From Erysipelotrichaceae bacterium (GTDB lineage: Bacteria > Bacillota_I > Bacilli_A > Erysipelotrichales > Erysipelotrichaceae), in the NCBI GenBank assembly GCA_017473265.1, contig JAFULQ010000005.1, forward strand, positions 1 through 64,000: a stretch of DNA of 64,000 nucleotides. Reading direction: 5' to 3'. Below, piece after piece: positions 35,376-44,077 of the stretch; position 1 is the first letter of the stretch; the number at the start of each line of letters is the position of its first letter. The position numbers were made by a program, and so were the translations under genes. Under the pieces are notes generated by a model, which worked only from the letters and a program-made list of their open reading frames with translations, was not told the origin of the DNA and searched no databases.

Positions 35376-36804
35376 GCGTACATTGTTAAGTATCATACGT
35401 AGACCTGGGAAATCTTTCTTATTGTTCTTAGTTGTTTTTATGATGGCGAATTTGTTAGCAGGTTCATTAGGAGTTATTCAAACTAGTGATACTATTAAGA
35501 CAGTGTTAAAGGAATCGATTGCGCCTAAAGTAAGTTTTGCGTATGAAAAAGAATATAAAGAAAATAAAATTAATTATACACGTGATGTGACTTTGCATGA
35601 AATCAAGCAATACAATCAATCGCTAGAACATATGTCAAAAGATGAAAATGTGAAGGCATTTGAACAACATTATTCAATGTCTGCATATGCAAAATATAGT
35701 GATTTAGGTTGGGAAGAAGATGACAGTAGAGATTTTAATCTTAATTTCTATAGTACAAATGTCATTGAACCGATGTATTTTAAGGATAATGACCATAGAC
35801 TTAGTAGTATGCAGAAGAATCGTTTTTTAACTGAAGAAGAGTTACAAAGTGATGAAGTTTACATGGTTGTGGATCAAATGCTGGGAACTGTTCAAGAGTG
35901 GGGTGGAGCGGTTGTTCAAACTGGATTGAATATTTTGGATAATAAAGTTACCTTAGTTTTAAGGTCGCCTTCTTATATAAATAATGAAATGCAAATGCAT
36001 GAATATGAATTTGAAGCTACAGTAGTAGGTGTGCTATTTAATCGTGCTAAAGAACCATTCCATAATTGTGTATATGTTTCAAATCAAGCGATGATGAAAT
36101 TGCTTGATGATGCGAATGCCTATTTTAAAAGCGTAGGTGCTGAAGAAGTTACTTGTGAATTGCAAGCTACACATTTATCAATGGAGTCTATTGAAGATGT
36201 AGATACATTTATGAGTAATAATGAAACCTCCATTGATTCTTTACCTGAAGGGTTTGTATATAGTTCTTCAGTGGATACTTATAAGAAAAATGTTGGTCCT
36301 ATTGAAAATTTAGATACGATTGCGAAAGTTATTTTTATCATTGCGATTGTAGCTACAGTTGTTATTTTAGGATTGGTAATTGTATTCTTCATTAGTGATC
36401 GTAAAAAAGAAATGGGAATTTACTTGTCGGTTGGCGAAAAGAAGAAGCATATTGTGTATCAAATAGTATGTGAAATCGTGATTATATCTACCCTTGCGAT
36501 TGGTTGTGCAAGTGTGTCAGGATTGGTTTTAGGTGATAAATTATCGGATTATATGTTAGATGTACAACGTTATGTACAAAGAGAACAAGAAATTGGTATT
36601 CCTAATTTAAAACCAATATATAAACCAGTAAGAAATGGTATTTCCATTCAAACTAGAGATGATATTATTGACCAATATGAAGTGCAGCCAACTGCAGAGT
36701 ATTTTTTAACGATTTTTATAGTTGGAGAATTGAGTGTTATTGTTTCGACAATTTTACCAATGATGTATTTATCTTCCTTAAATCCTAAGGAAATTATGTT
36801 GTAG
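35362..36804 (+). CDS. FtsX-like ABC permease 1
   Basis: 480 residues. N-terminal membrane segment, large extracytoplasmic domain (~40-320), then three C-terminal membrane segments with the FtsX motif KKEMGIYLSVGEKKKHIVYQ. MacB-like topology. Forms a heterodimer, presumably, with the paralogous permease that follows. Export of a peptide or envelope-stress function is typical of the family; substrate unknown. Confidence 0.88.
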   Translation: MKWFKRTLLSIIRRPGKSFLLFLVVFMMANLLAGSLGVIQTSDTIKTVLKESIAPKVSFAYEKEYKENKINYTRDVTLHEIKQYNQSLEHMSKDENVKAFEQHYSMSAYAKYSDLGWEEDDSRDFNLNFYSTNVIEPMYFKDNDHRLSSMQKNRFLTEEELQSDEVYMVVDQMLGTVQEWGGAVVQTGLNILDNKVTLVLRSPSYINNEMQMHEYEFEATVVGVLFNRAKEPFHNCVYVSNQAMMKLLDDANAYFKSVGAEEVTCELQATHLSMESIEDVDTFMSNNETSIDSLPEGFVYSSSVDTYKKNVGPIENLDTIAKVIFIIAIVATVVILGLVIVFFISDRKKEMGIYLSVGEKKKHIVYQIVCEIVIISTLAIGCASVSGLVLGDKLSDYMLDVQRYVQREQEIGIPNLKPIYKPVRNGISIQTRDDIIDQYEVQPTAEYFLTIFIVGELSVIVSTILPMMYLSSLNPKEIML

Positions 36805-36815
36805 GTGGTGATTGT

Positions 36816-38213
36816 ATGAAAATGTGGAAACGAATTTTTACGAGTATCAAAAGAAGACCGTATCAAGGATTATTCATTTTACTAATTGTATTTGTATTAG
36901 GTAATGTTTTGTTTGCTTCTATTGCGATACAACAATCAAGTGCCCAAGTGAAACAAGAAATGCGTGATCGTATTCAAGGGGAAATCGTGATTACGTATAA
37001 TGATGATACTATGCGTGTAAATGAAATCGCATTGTATCGTATGCGTGATTTTGTGAAGGACATCGAAAATAATCCTCAAGATTTTGATTATAAAATGTGG
37101 AAAAAAATGTATATAGATTCAATGTATGATTATTGGAATTTATATTGTTTGGTGGGAATTCCAACGTTATCAGATGCTTTTGGAGAGTTAAATATTGTTG
37201 AAGGACGAAATTATACGGAAGAAGATTTTGATTCTGATGATTTTAAAATTGTATTAACATATCCTGATGGTGATTTGAGAGTTGGCGATACGCTAAAGGT
37301 TCCTTTGTATAGCTATCGAATCGAGCATGAATGGATTGATGGTAGAATGCATCAATATATGTTTCCTGCTGACTATGTAGAATTTGAAATTATAGGTATT
37401 GCCAATGGATATAAAAGAGTTTATGACGAGAATTTTAAGACTTCTTTTCCTGTTGTACCATTGCCGTATTTAAATAAAATGGAAGAAATGCAAAATGAGT
37501 TGTTTGCGAGTCTACCACCTGAAGAACAAGAAGTAGTAGATAAATACAATAAAGAGCATTTGCATTGGTATAGAACATCTGGATATTTTGTTTCGGATTT
37601 ACTACGTATGACAATAAATACGGATGGTATTGATAAAATTGAACGTATAGAAAATGAGATTAAGCATAATGATAATTTCGCTCGAAGTATGTATGTCTTT
37701 AGATCTTCAACTTCTGATTATTTACATGTCCAAGCTCCACTAGAAAATTTAGAAGCATTATCTAATGTAACCTTATGGGCATCTGTTTTCTTAGTTATTA
37801 GTGTTTTGAGTTTAGTATCTATTTTATTTATTCGTACACGTAAATATGAGATTGGTATTTTATTATCATTGGGTGAAAGTAAATTAAAAGTAGTGATGCA
37901 ATTTGCTTTGGAAGTAATGCTTGTTGGATTATTGGCAACAAGTTGTGCAATGGTGAGTGGTAATAAATTGGGTGAAGTGATTTCGAATGAATTTTTGAAG
38001 ATGCAAATTGATGCGGATGCGGAAATGTTGTATGAAAAAGAACAAGGAGATGTCATTACGCAATTGGATATGTTAGAGTCCTATTCAATGGAATTGGATG
38101 CGGAATATATCATTACCATTTACTTGGCTTCTACGGGTGTTTTGTTAATTAGTAGTTTATTACCAATGTTATATATCATTCGTATGAAACCTAAGAATAT
38201 TATGTTGAATTAA
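36816..38213 (+). CDS. FtsX-like ABC permease 2
   Basis: 465 residues, same topology as the upstream permease and the same landmark near the C-terminal segments (KYEIGILLSLGESKLKVVMQ). N-terminus MKMWKRIFTSIKRRPYQG resembles MKWFKRTLLSIIRRPGKS of permease 1, showing gene duplication. Start behind GGTGGTG. No two-component system is adjacent. Confidence 0.88.
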   Translation: MKMWKRIFTSIKRRPYQGLFILLIVFVLGNVLFASIAIQQSSAQVKQEMRDRIQGEIVITYNDDTMRVNEIALYRMRDFVKDIENNPQDFDYKMWKKMYIDSMYDYWNLYCLVGIPTLSDAFGELNIVEGRNYTEEDFDSDDFKIVLTYPDGDLRVGDTLKVPLYSYRIEHEWIDGRMHQYMFPADYVEFEIIGIANGYKRVYDENFKTSFPVVPLPYLNKMEEMQNELFASLPPEEQEVVDKYNKEHLHWYRTSGYFVSDLLRMTINTDGIDKIERIENEIKHNDNFARSMYVFRSSTSDYLHVQAPLENLEALSNVTLWASVFLVISVLSLVSILFIRTRKYEIGILLSLGESKLKVVMQFALEVMLVGLLATSCAMVSGNKLGEVISNEFLKMQIDADAEMLYEKEQGDVITQLDMLESYSMELDAEYIITIYLASTGVLLISSLLPMLYIIRMKPKNIMLN

Positions 38214-38238
38214 GGTGCCAAGAAATTGGTACCTTTTT
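38212..38238 (+). terminator. ABC operon terminator
   Basis: 10-bp stem AAGGTGCCAA / TTGGTACCTT (one G-U) with GAAA tetraloop, then T run; overlaps the stop codon. Confidence 0.85.
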
Positions 38239-38332
38239 ATGTGTAAAAACATTGTTATAATTTGAGTAAAAGTATGATATTCACTGTAAATGATTTATGC
38301 ATTATAATATATAAAGTATTGGGGGGTTTTGT

Positions 38333-38836
38333 ATGATTGAAACCATTTTAACTAGACGCAGTATTCGTAAATATACAGATGAGAAAATTAGTGAAGAAGT
38401 ATTAGAGAAATTATTGGCTTGTGGCTTTAGTGCTCCTAGTGCGATGAATCGTCGTCCTTTTCATGTGATTGTTGTGGATGATAAAGAAATGTTGAAGGAA
38501 ATAAGTGAATGTGGTATGTATACGAAAATGATTGCCAGTGCGGCTATGTGTATGGTGGTTTGTGGTGATCATAAAAGACAACCATTTAAGGAAATGTTAA
38601 TTAATGATTGTAGTGCAATGATTGAAAATATCTTATTAGCCGCTCATGAATTAGGTTTGGGTGCTGTATGGTGTGGTGTTATGCCTAGAATGGGATTGCA
38701 TAAGAAAATTAGTAAGTTATTAGGTTTGCCAAGTACAGTAGAACCAATGGGACTTATTTCTTTAGGATATCCTGCAGAAACAAAAGAAGTTGTAAATCGT
38801 TTAGAGTGGGAAAAAGTACATAGACAAAAGTGGTAG
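38333..38836 (+). CDS. Nitroreductase family protein
   Basis: 167-residue FMN-dependent nitroreductase-fold protein. RRSIRKYTDEKISEEVLEKL near the start, SAPSAMNRRPFHVIVV, and GLGAVWCGVMPR with a C-terminal MGLISLGYPAE are family landmarks. Electron donor NAD(P)H by family; substrate unknown. Start behind GGGGGG. The next gene follows after 8 bases. Confidence 0.9.
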   Translation: MIETILTRRSIRKYTDEKISEEVLEKLLACGFSAPSAMNRRPFHVIVVDDKEMLKEISECGMYTKMIASAAMCMVVCGDHKRQPFKEMLINDCSAMIENILLAAHELGLGAVWCGVMPRMGLHKKISKLLGLPSTVEPMGLISLGYPAETKEVVNRLEWEKVHRQKW

Positions 38837-38844
38837 GTGAGAAT

Positions 38845-40485
38845 ATGAAAACAGCATTAGTTGCTTTTAATGCGAAATATATACATAAGAATTTAGCTTT
38901 GCGTTGGATTTATGTGTCAAAACCCAAAGAAGAAGATGCAGAGATTTTTGAGTTTACGATTAATGATAAAATCGAAAATACCTTACATAAAGTAGAAGCG
39001 TATCAACCAGATGTTATTGGTATTAGTGTCTATATTTGGAATGCGGAATATGTAAAAGAATGGATTGTTAAAATTCGTGAAATGTTGCCAAATTGTAGAA
39101 TTGTATTAGGTGGACCTGAAGTAACGTATGAAAATGATGGTTGGTTTGATTTGCCAATTGATGCCATTTTACAAGGTGAAGGGGAAATTACTTTCTGGCA
39201 ATATGTACAAAATAAAGAGAATATTGATGGGTTAAAGACTAGAGAATATACATCTAGTGTTCCTTATGCGAAAGTTCCGATTTCGTATTTGGAATCTTTA
39301 GAAAGTCCATATTTCTTAGAGATGGATAAAAAGGATATGGATCGAAGATATTTATATGTAGAAACTAGTCGTGGTTGTCCATATCGTTGCAGTTATTGTT
39401 TAGCTTCGTTGGATAATCAAGTACGTATGTTCTCAGATGATTATTTATTTGCATTATTTGATAGATTAGAAACTAGTGGTGTACAACAAGTTAAATTCTT
39501 GGATCGTACCTTTAATGTAAAACCACAAAGAGCTTTAGCTATCGCAAAGCGTTTAAGTCAAATGCCAGAAGGAATGTCTTTCCAATTTGAAGTAGTAGCT
39601 GAAACATTATCTGAAGAATTGTTATCGTTCTTTTTGAATCAAACAAATAAAAATCGTTTCCGTTTTGAGATAGGACTACAAACGTTTAATGATTATGCAT
39701 TAAAAGAAGTGGGTCGTATTCAAAATAATGAGAAATTGGTATCGGTTATTGAAAGAATGCGTGATCATCAATGTATTATGCATGTGGATTTGATTGCGGG
39801 TTTACCTTTAGAGGATTATACATCATTTAAGGAAACCTTTAGAAAGTTGTATTCTTTACATATTGATGAAATGCAAGTAGGTATTCTTAAGTTTTTAAAA
39901 GGTACACGTATGAATGCCATGAAAGAAGAATATCAAGCAACCCATGATGAACATTCTCCATATACCATTTATGAAAATAAATGGATTACCAAAGAGGAAA
40001 TTGAGATTGTGGATATTGTAGCACATGCAGTTGAGAAGTGTTGGAATAGTGGTAAACTACGTAATACCATTCAATATATGACAAATTCTGGATGGGATGC
40101 ATTTGAATTGTTCTATGAAGTAGGTAAACAATTGATTGAATTAGGACATCCATATCAAGCATGGCAATTGTTTGATATTTTCTGGAAATTGTCGTATCAA
40201 AATCATAAGATGCGTGGTGTCTTGATGATGGATTATTATGCATTGTTTAAACAAAGACCAAAAAGATGGTTAAATATGCCATTTGATGAAGAAGTTAGAA
40301 AACAAATTGTGGGTCGAATGGTGGAATATGGTTTTGTGAAAGAGCGTTTGCATCGTTATGCAATATTTGATTATGGATATATGGATGATGTATTATATTA
40401 TCAATGTGTAGTTTACAATGAATTACAAACATTACCAGATCGTTATTTAATTTCGATGGATTTTGAAACTGTGAAAGAGGTATAG
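38845..40485 (+). CDS. B12-binding-domain radical SAM protein
   Basis: 546 residues: N-terminal cobalamin-binding-like Rossmann domain (~1-140, with VVLGGPEVTYEND-like segment), a radical SAM core with CxxxCxxC in SRGCPYRCSYC, and a C-terminal DUF4080-like region. No DxHxxG cobalamin motif is obvious, so true B12 binding is uncertain. Substrate unknown. ATG 38845 with TAGGTGA upstream; an in-frame GTG at 38830 is less likely. Confidence 0.87.
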   Translation: MKTALVAFNAKYIHKNLALRWIYVSKPKEEDAEIFEFTINDKIENTLHKVEAYQPDVIGISVYIWNAEYVKEWIVKIREMLPNCRIVLGGPEVTYENDGWFDLPIDAILQGEGEITFWQYVQNKENIDGLKTREYTSSVPYAKVPISYLESLESPYFLEMDKKDMDRRYLYVETSRGCPYRCSYCLASLDNQVRMFSDDYLFALFDRLETSGVQQVKFLDRTFNVKPQRALAIAKRLSQMPEGMSFQFEVVAETLSEELLSFFLNQTNKNRFRFEIGLQTFNDYALKEVGRIQNNEKLVSVIERMRDHQCIMHVDLIAGLPLEDYTSFKETFRKLYSLHIDEMQVGILKFLKGTRMNAMKEEYQATHDEHSPYTIYENKWITKEEIEIVDIVAHAVEKCWNSGKLRNTIQYMTNSGWDAFELFYEVGKQLIELGHPYQAWQLFDIFWKLSYQNHKMRGVLMMDYYALFKQRPKRWLNMPFDEEVRKQIVGRMVEYGFVKERLHRYAIFDYGYMDDVLYYQCVVYNELQTLPDRYLISMDFETVKEV

Positions 40486-40487
40486 TT

Positions 40488-41078
40488 ATGAAAGAAATTA
40501 TGATTGTGTCTACCAATGCACATAAGATTGAAGAATTTAAACAAATGTTAGAACCATTAGGTTTTGTAGTTAAGAGTTTATTGGATGCGGATGAGAAGTT
40601 CGATATTGTAGAAGATGGTACATCATTCCAAGAGAATGCGGCTATTAAAGCCGATTTTATTCGTAATCAATGTAATATCATGGCCATTGCGGATGATTCT
40701 GGTTTAGAAATTGATGCATTAAATAAGGAACCTGGTATTCATTCTGCTCGTTATTTAGGCCATGATACGGATTATACATATAAGAATACAGTGATTTTAG
40801 AACGTATGAAGGGTGTTACCAATCGTAGTGCTCGATTTGTGAGTGCGATTGCTTTAGCTATTCCTAATCAAGAAACTAAAATCTTTACTGGTGTTTTTGA
40901 AGGTGAAATTCATACTTGTATTGCGGGTGGTAATGGATTTGGTTATGACCCAATTTTCTATGTACCAGAATGTGGTTGTACAAGTGCTGAATTAAGTCCA
41001 GAAGCGAAGAATGCGATTAGTCATAGAGGAAAAGCGTTAGAACAAGTACTTGCGTATTTGAAAGAAGCAGGTCTATGA
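40488..41078 (+). CDS. rdgB: XTP/dITP diphosphatase (RdgB/HAM1)
   Basis: 196-residue nucleotide sanitation enzyme hydrolysing non-canonical purine triphosphates (dITP, XTP). Seen: MIVSTNAHKIEEFKQML, GTSFQENAAIKAD, AIADDSGLEIDAL, GFGYDPIFYVPE and SHRGKAL near the C-terminus, all diagnostic. Two bases after the radical SAM gene; overlaps the next gene by four bases (ATGA). Confidence 0.95.
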   Translation: MKEIMIVSTNAHKIEEFKQMLEPLGFVVKSLLDADEKFDIVEDGTSFQENAAIKADFIRNQCNIMAIADDSGLEIDALNKEPGIHSARYLGHDTDYTYKNTVILERMKGVTNRSARFVSAIALAIPNQETKIFTGVFEGEIHTCIAGGNGFGYDPIFYVPECGCTSAELSPEAKNAISHRGKALEQVLAYLKEAGL

Positions 41079-41704
41079 GAAAGCATTTAACGAATTTTGA
41101 TTTAAAGGTAATTGCGATTCTTTCGATGACATTGGATCATATGGGATATTATTTATTTCCATTTGATGATTGGTTTCGTATTGTAGGTAGAATTGCCATG
41201 CCGATTTTTGCTTTTCTATGTGCAGAGAGTTTTCGTTATACCAAAGATAAGAAAGCTTATGCATTACGTATGATTGTATGTGGTGTTATCTATACCATGG
41301 TACGATTGTATGTGGAACCAAGTGGTACGGGTGATATTTTCTTAACATTAGGACTTGGTTTTATGATGTTATGGGGACTTGAAGAGAAACAGTATTTACT
41401 TACTATTGGTGCATTTCTAATTGGGGTTCTTGTTCCTGTTGATTATTATTGGTATGGATTGTGTATGGTACCAATGATGTATTATTTAAAAGATAAAAAA
41501 TTAGCGATGTTACTGGTGATGATGGGGATGAATGTATTATTGGTTTCTACAAGTAATGTACATCCGATGCAGTATTATTCAATTCTTTCGGTCTTTTTGA
41601 TTTGGTTGTATAATAATCAAGTTGGATGTAAAAAGTGGAAGTATTTTTTCTACATTTATTATCCAGTTCATGTAGTAATTTTAGCCGCGTTAGCGTGGTT
41701 GTAG
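41075..41704 (+). CDS. TraX-family membrane protein
   Basis: 209 residues, about 6-7 membrane segments, TraX family (PF05857): FDLKVIAILSMTLDHMGYYL and FRIVGRIAMPIFAFLCAESF at the N-terminus are characteristic. In F plasmid TraX acetylates pilin; chromosomal Bacillota members have unknown acyltransferase-like roles. Part of the rdgB-trmL operon. Confidence 0.85.
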   Translation: MRKHLTNFDLKVIAILSMTLDHMGYYLFPFDDWFRIVGRIAMPIFAFLCAESFRYTKDKKAYALRMIVCGVIYTMVRLYVEPSGTGDIFLTLGLGFMMLWGLEEKQYLLTIGAFLIGVLVPVDYYWYGLCMVPMMYYLKDKKLAMLLVMMGMNVLLVSTSNVHPMQYYSILSVFLIWLYNNQVGCKKWKYFFYIYYPVHVVILAALAWL

Positions 41705-41714
41705 GAGGTTAGTT

Positions 41715-42224
41715 ATGATCCATATTGTTTTATATGAACCAGAGATTCCACAAAATACGGGGAATATTATGCGTACTTGTGTAGCGACAAATAGTGTTTT
41801 ACATTTGATTGAACCATTAGGTTTTTCAGTAGATGAGAAACACTTACGTCGTGCAGGATTGGATTATCGTAAGGATTTAACAATGCATGTTCACCCTAAT
41901 TGGGAGGATTTTACTGCCAAGTATCCAGGGGAATATTTCTTTGTGTCTCGTTATGGGAAAAAGTCTCCAGATATGTTTGATTTTACTGCAGTTGATGGTG
42001 ATATTTTCTTAGTATTTGGTAAAGAAAGTACAGGTATTCCAAAACGTATTATGATTGATCATTTAGAAAATCAAATGCGTTTACCAATGGTTGCGAGTGC
42101 TCGTAGCTTAAACTTATCCAATTGTGTAGCTATTTGTACGTATGAGTGTTTACGTCAATTGGGTTATCCTGGTTTAAGTCGTGTAGAAGTAATTAAAGGT
42201 GAAGATTTTATTGGGAATGAATAA
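41715..42224 (+). CDS. trmL: tRNA (cytidine34/uridine34-2'-O)-methyltransferase TrmL
   Basis: 169-residue SPOUT methyltransferase acting on the wobble base of tRNA-Leu. Seen: HIVLYEPEIPQNTGNIMRTC at the start, LRRAGLDYR, FGKESTGIPK and MRLPMVASARSLNLSNCVAI knot motifs. Start behind AGGAGG. Overlaps the following gene by one base. Confidence 0.94.
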   Translation: MIHIVLYEPEIPQNTGNIMRTCVATNSVLHLIEPLGFSVDEKHLRRAGLDYRKDLTMHVHPNWEDFTAKYPGEYFFVSRYGKKSPDMFDFTAVDGDIFLVFGKESTGIPKRIMIDHLENQMRLPMVASARSLNLSNCVAICTYECLRQLGYPGLSRVEVIKGEDFIGNE

Positions 42225-42787
42225 TGAAATATATTGATCGTTTCTTTGATAGTTATCCAAAAAGAGTATTAGCTGTATATGTAGTAATTATTGGTATCTT
42301 ATTATATTTTCAATATCACAATGCTTCTTTAAGTTATGCCTTGTATCAAGTAGAAGATATTAATAGTTTATACAAGCTATTAGATGTAACAAGTATTTAT
42401 TCGAGTTTGATTGGTAGAGTCATTGTTGGATATTTAAACTTTATGAATACAAGTAGTGGGGTTATAAAAATATTGTTGTATGCCTTTGACTTGTTACATG
42501 TGGTGTGGTTTGGACTCGTTATCGTATTTTGTTTACATGGCATTGATGATGACTTGTTTGTGCGTGCTAGATGGCATGTGTTATTTAGTATCGCTTTAGA
42601 GTGGTTAGCTATTTGTGCAGTATTCTTGATGGCAGTTATTGCAATGAGTAGTGGTACAGCACTTATTGCAATTACCTGGATTCATCGAGCAGCTATTGTA
42701 TTTGGGATTGTACAAGTTGTATTAGTTATCCTACATCTTTATTTGGTGTTTGATACATTTTATAGTATATCTTTTGAAGAAGAATAA
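42224..42787 (+). CDS. Unknown four-helix membrane protein
   Basis: 187 residues with about four membrane segments (15-32, 75-105, 115-140, 150-175) and a short cytoplasmic N-terminus. One-base overlap with trmL. No recognised family. Ends before a strong terminator. Confidence 0.7.
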   Translation: MKYIDRFFDSYPKRVLAVYVVIIGILLYFQYHNASLSYALYQVEDINSLYKLLDVTSIYSSLIGRVIVGYLNFMNTSSGVIKILLYAFDLLHVVWFGLVIVFCLHGIDDDLFVRARWHVLFSIALEWLAICAVFLMAVIAMSSGTALIAITWIHRAAIVFGIVQVVLVILHLYLVFDTFYSISFEEE

Positions 42788-42793
42788 ATTTTT

Positions 42794-42826
42794 GACAAGA
42801 ATTCGTAGGAGTTCTTGTCTTTTTTT
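42794..42826 (+). terminator. Terminator of the radical SAM-trmL operon
   Basis: 8-bp stem GACAAGAA / TTCTTGTC extended by inner pairs, then TTTTTTT. It separates the operon from the type I-like locus. Confidence 0.88.
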
Positions 42827-42871
42827 GCGAATAAGTATAGTAGAGGCCATTTTTAGAAGGAGGAGTAATAG

Positions 42872-42916
42872 ATGTGCCTTTACAATATTTTTTGTGGGAG
42901 AAAACATGAATTTTGA
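42872..42916 (+). CDS. Overlapping leader mini-ORF, copy 3
   Basis: 14 codons beginning MCLYNIFCGRKHEF, with AAGGAGGAG 8 bases upstream, in the same frame offset to the toxin as the leaders of copies 1 and 2 (compare MSLLVFGKKYEYD). Confidence 0.4.
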   Translation: MCLYNIFCGRKHEF

Positions 42917-42995
42917 ATTCATCATTCTTGTAGATTTTATATTTACATATAAGAATCTACTTATAGAATATTGGAAATTATTATCATTTAGATAA
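42906..42995 (+). CDS. Small hydrophobic peptide, candidate type I toxin (copy 3)
   Basis: 29 residues: MNFEFIILVDFIF followed by a mixed tail ending KLLSFR. It aligns with the copy 1 peptide at FIIL-[LV]-D-[IF], a central K-N and the C-terminal KL. GGGAG precedes the ATG right after the direct repeat. A longer in-frame ORF begins upstream but runs through the preceding terminator, so the short start is preferred. Confidence 0.58.
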   Translation: MNFEFIILVDFIFTYKNLLIEYWKLLSFR

Positions 42996-43019
42996 TAATA
43001 GTTCAAGTTTAATTTCTCC

Positions 43020-43087
43020 TTCTACAGCGAAACCCCAGTGCGGACACACTGGGGTTTCTTCAATATTTTTTGCAGGATTAAATCCAA
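43020..43087 (-). ncRNA. Candidate antisense RNA antitoxin, copy 3
   Basis: Minus-strand extended -10 TGCTATAAT (box 43092-43097) would start an RNA near 43085-43087 that carries the complement of CAATATTTTTTG and the terminator palindrome. No good -35 and no T tract after the stem on this strand, so its 3' end is uncertain. Confidence 0.4.
43029..43058. terminator. Bidirectional terminator, type I locus copy 3
   Basis: 12-bp palindrome GAAACCCCAGTG / CACTGGGGTTTC with loop CGGACA; arms match the other two loci. Confidence 0.8.
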
Positions 43088-43146
43088 ATACATTATAGCA
43101 CATCAAAAAAAATATTTGTCTCAAATTTCTAGAGTTTTCCACATTA

Positions 43147-43329
43147 TCATTTTTTATAACGAATATGTTTGACTCCTCTATCGTCTTTATCGATGTATGC
43201 ATTGGTAATAGTTCCATTTTCAACGGCATCTAGTATTTGTTCATAGGAATAGACATTTCCTAGATTGGTTTTATAGGCTACTGGATGTATGGTCTTCATG
43301 TGTTTAACGGATATAATTTTTTCTTTCAT
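43147..43329 (-). CDS. DUF3892 domain protein
   Basis: 60 residues from the ATG at 43329, which has AGGAGGAA upstream. The pattern IISVKHMKTIHPVAYKTN, then VYSYEQILDAVENGTITNAY matches the small DUF3892 family. Function unknown. It reads toward the third type I-like locus and is divergent from the dapF-like gene. Longer upstream ORF extension has no ribosome site. Confidence 0.75.
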   Translation of the reverse strand: MKEKIISVKHMKTIHPVAYKTNLGNVYSYEQILDAVENGTITNAYIDKDDRGVKHIRYKK

Positions 43330-43392
43330 TTTTTTGTTCCTCCTACTACTATTGTTTGTTTTCTTAGCATATCTATACATCAGGAGGTACTT

Positions 43393-44055
43393 ATGAACTT
43401 TTGGAAATATCAGGTAAATGGTAATGATTTTATTCTTACTGAAGATAGTGATGTAGATGTAGTGAGTATATGTGATCGGCATTATGGAGTTGGTGCAGAT
43501 GGCGTATTGGTTGTTGAATTAATAGATAAGCATTGTGTATGCAAATATTATAATGCGGATGGAAGTTATGCTGAGTTTTGTGGTAATGGAATTTGTTGTG
43601 TAGCGAATTGGTATATGCAAATCTTTCATGAAGATGTTTGTCAAATTCAAATGGGAGACACTTTATATGATTTATATAAAGACAAAGACGAAATTGTGGT
43701 GAAAGTACATTGTCCACAAATGTTAGGTCCTAATTTGTATAAGTGTGGTGTAATACATGTAGTGGCAGATGAAAGTATTCAAGATGATACGTATAATGTA
43801 AATTTTTGTGAAATATTAGATAGAAATACTATTCGTGTACAAACCTTTGAAAAGGGTGTAGGATGGACATTAAGTTGTGGAAGTGGCAGTATAGTTAGTT
43901 TTTATCATTATTTCATTCATGACGAAATTGAAAATGAGGTATGTTGTATATGTGAAGGTGGTAGTAGTCGTATTTGGATTGAGGATACTTTTATATATTA
44001 TGCAGTTATGGTGGATGATGTATTTAGTGGAGAAATAGAAAACACTTATAGCTAA
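43393..44055 (+). CDS. Short diaminopimelate epimerase-like protein
   Basis: 220 residues, shorter than usual DapF (about 270-280). Both catalytic cysteines are kept: Cys63 in NADGSYAEFCGNGICC and Cys162 in EKGVGWTLSCGSGS. Typical residues around them are altered (ICC for IRC, CGSGSIV for CGTGSCA). It could make meso-diaminopimelate or be a DapF-superfamily epimerase of other substrate. Start behind AGGAGGT. Its stop codon overlaps that of the convergent hicB. Confidence 0.8.
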   Translation: MNFWKYQVNGNDFILTEDSDVDVVSICDRHYGVGADGVLVVELIDKHCVCKYYNADGSYAEFCGNGICCVANWYMQIFHEDVCQIQMGDTLYDLYKDKDEIVVKVHCPQMLGPNLYKCGVIHVVADESIQDDTYNVNFCEILDRNTIRVQTFEKGVGWTLSCGSGSIVSFYHYFIHDEIENEVCCICEGGSSRIWIEDTFIYYAVMVDDVFSGEIENTYS

Positions 44056-44077
44056 AGTTGTAATTTAGCTATAAGTG
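44043..44077. terminator. Terminator hairpin covering two stop codons
   Basis: 14-bp perfect stem CACTTATAGCTAAA / TTTAGCTATAAGTG, 7-nt loop. Includes the stop codons of the dapF-like gene and hicB on opposite strands. Minus-strand reading gives TTTTCTAT after the stem. Confidence 0.8.

Larger units (their letters stand above)
42827..43124. other. Candidate type I TA locus, copy 3 (diverged)
   Basis: Same architecture as the loci at 2.8-3.5 kb but strongly diverged. 5' hairpin GTAGAGGC (42840-42847) / GCCTTTAC (42876-42883). The direct repeat CAATATTTTTTG is at 42883-42894 and 43061-43072. Between these lie the peptide gene 42906-42995 and the near-identical terminator palindrome 43029-43058. 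A minus-strand extended -10 is at 43092-43097. Only the ATAGTAGAGGC block, the peptide pattern and the terminator arms are kept, while the repeat is entirely different. Confidence 0.65.

Noticed and set aside
42750-42995. An 81-codon ORF containing the third toxin peptide at its end
   Set aside because: It runs back through the strong terminator at 42794-42826 and has no ribosome site; the 29-codon start fits the other two loci.
43285-43392. Longer N-terminus for the dapF-like gene
   Set aside because: No ribosome site; AGGAGGT lies just before the ATG at 43393, which matches the family's N-terminus.
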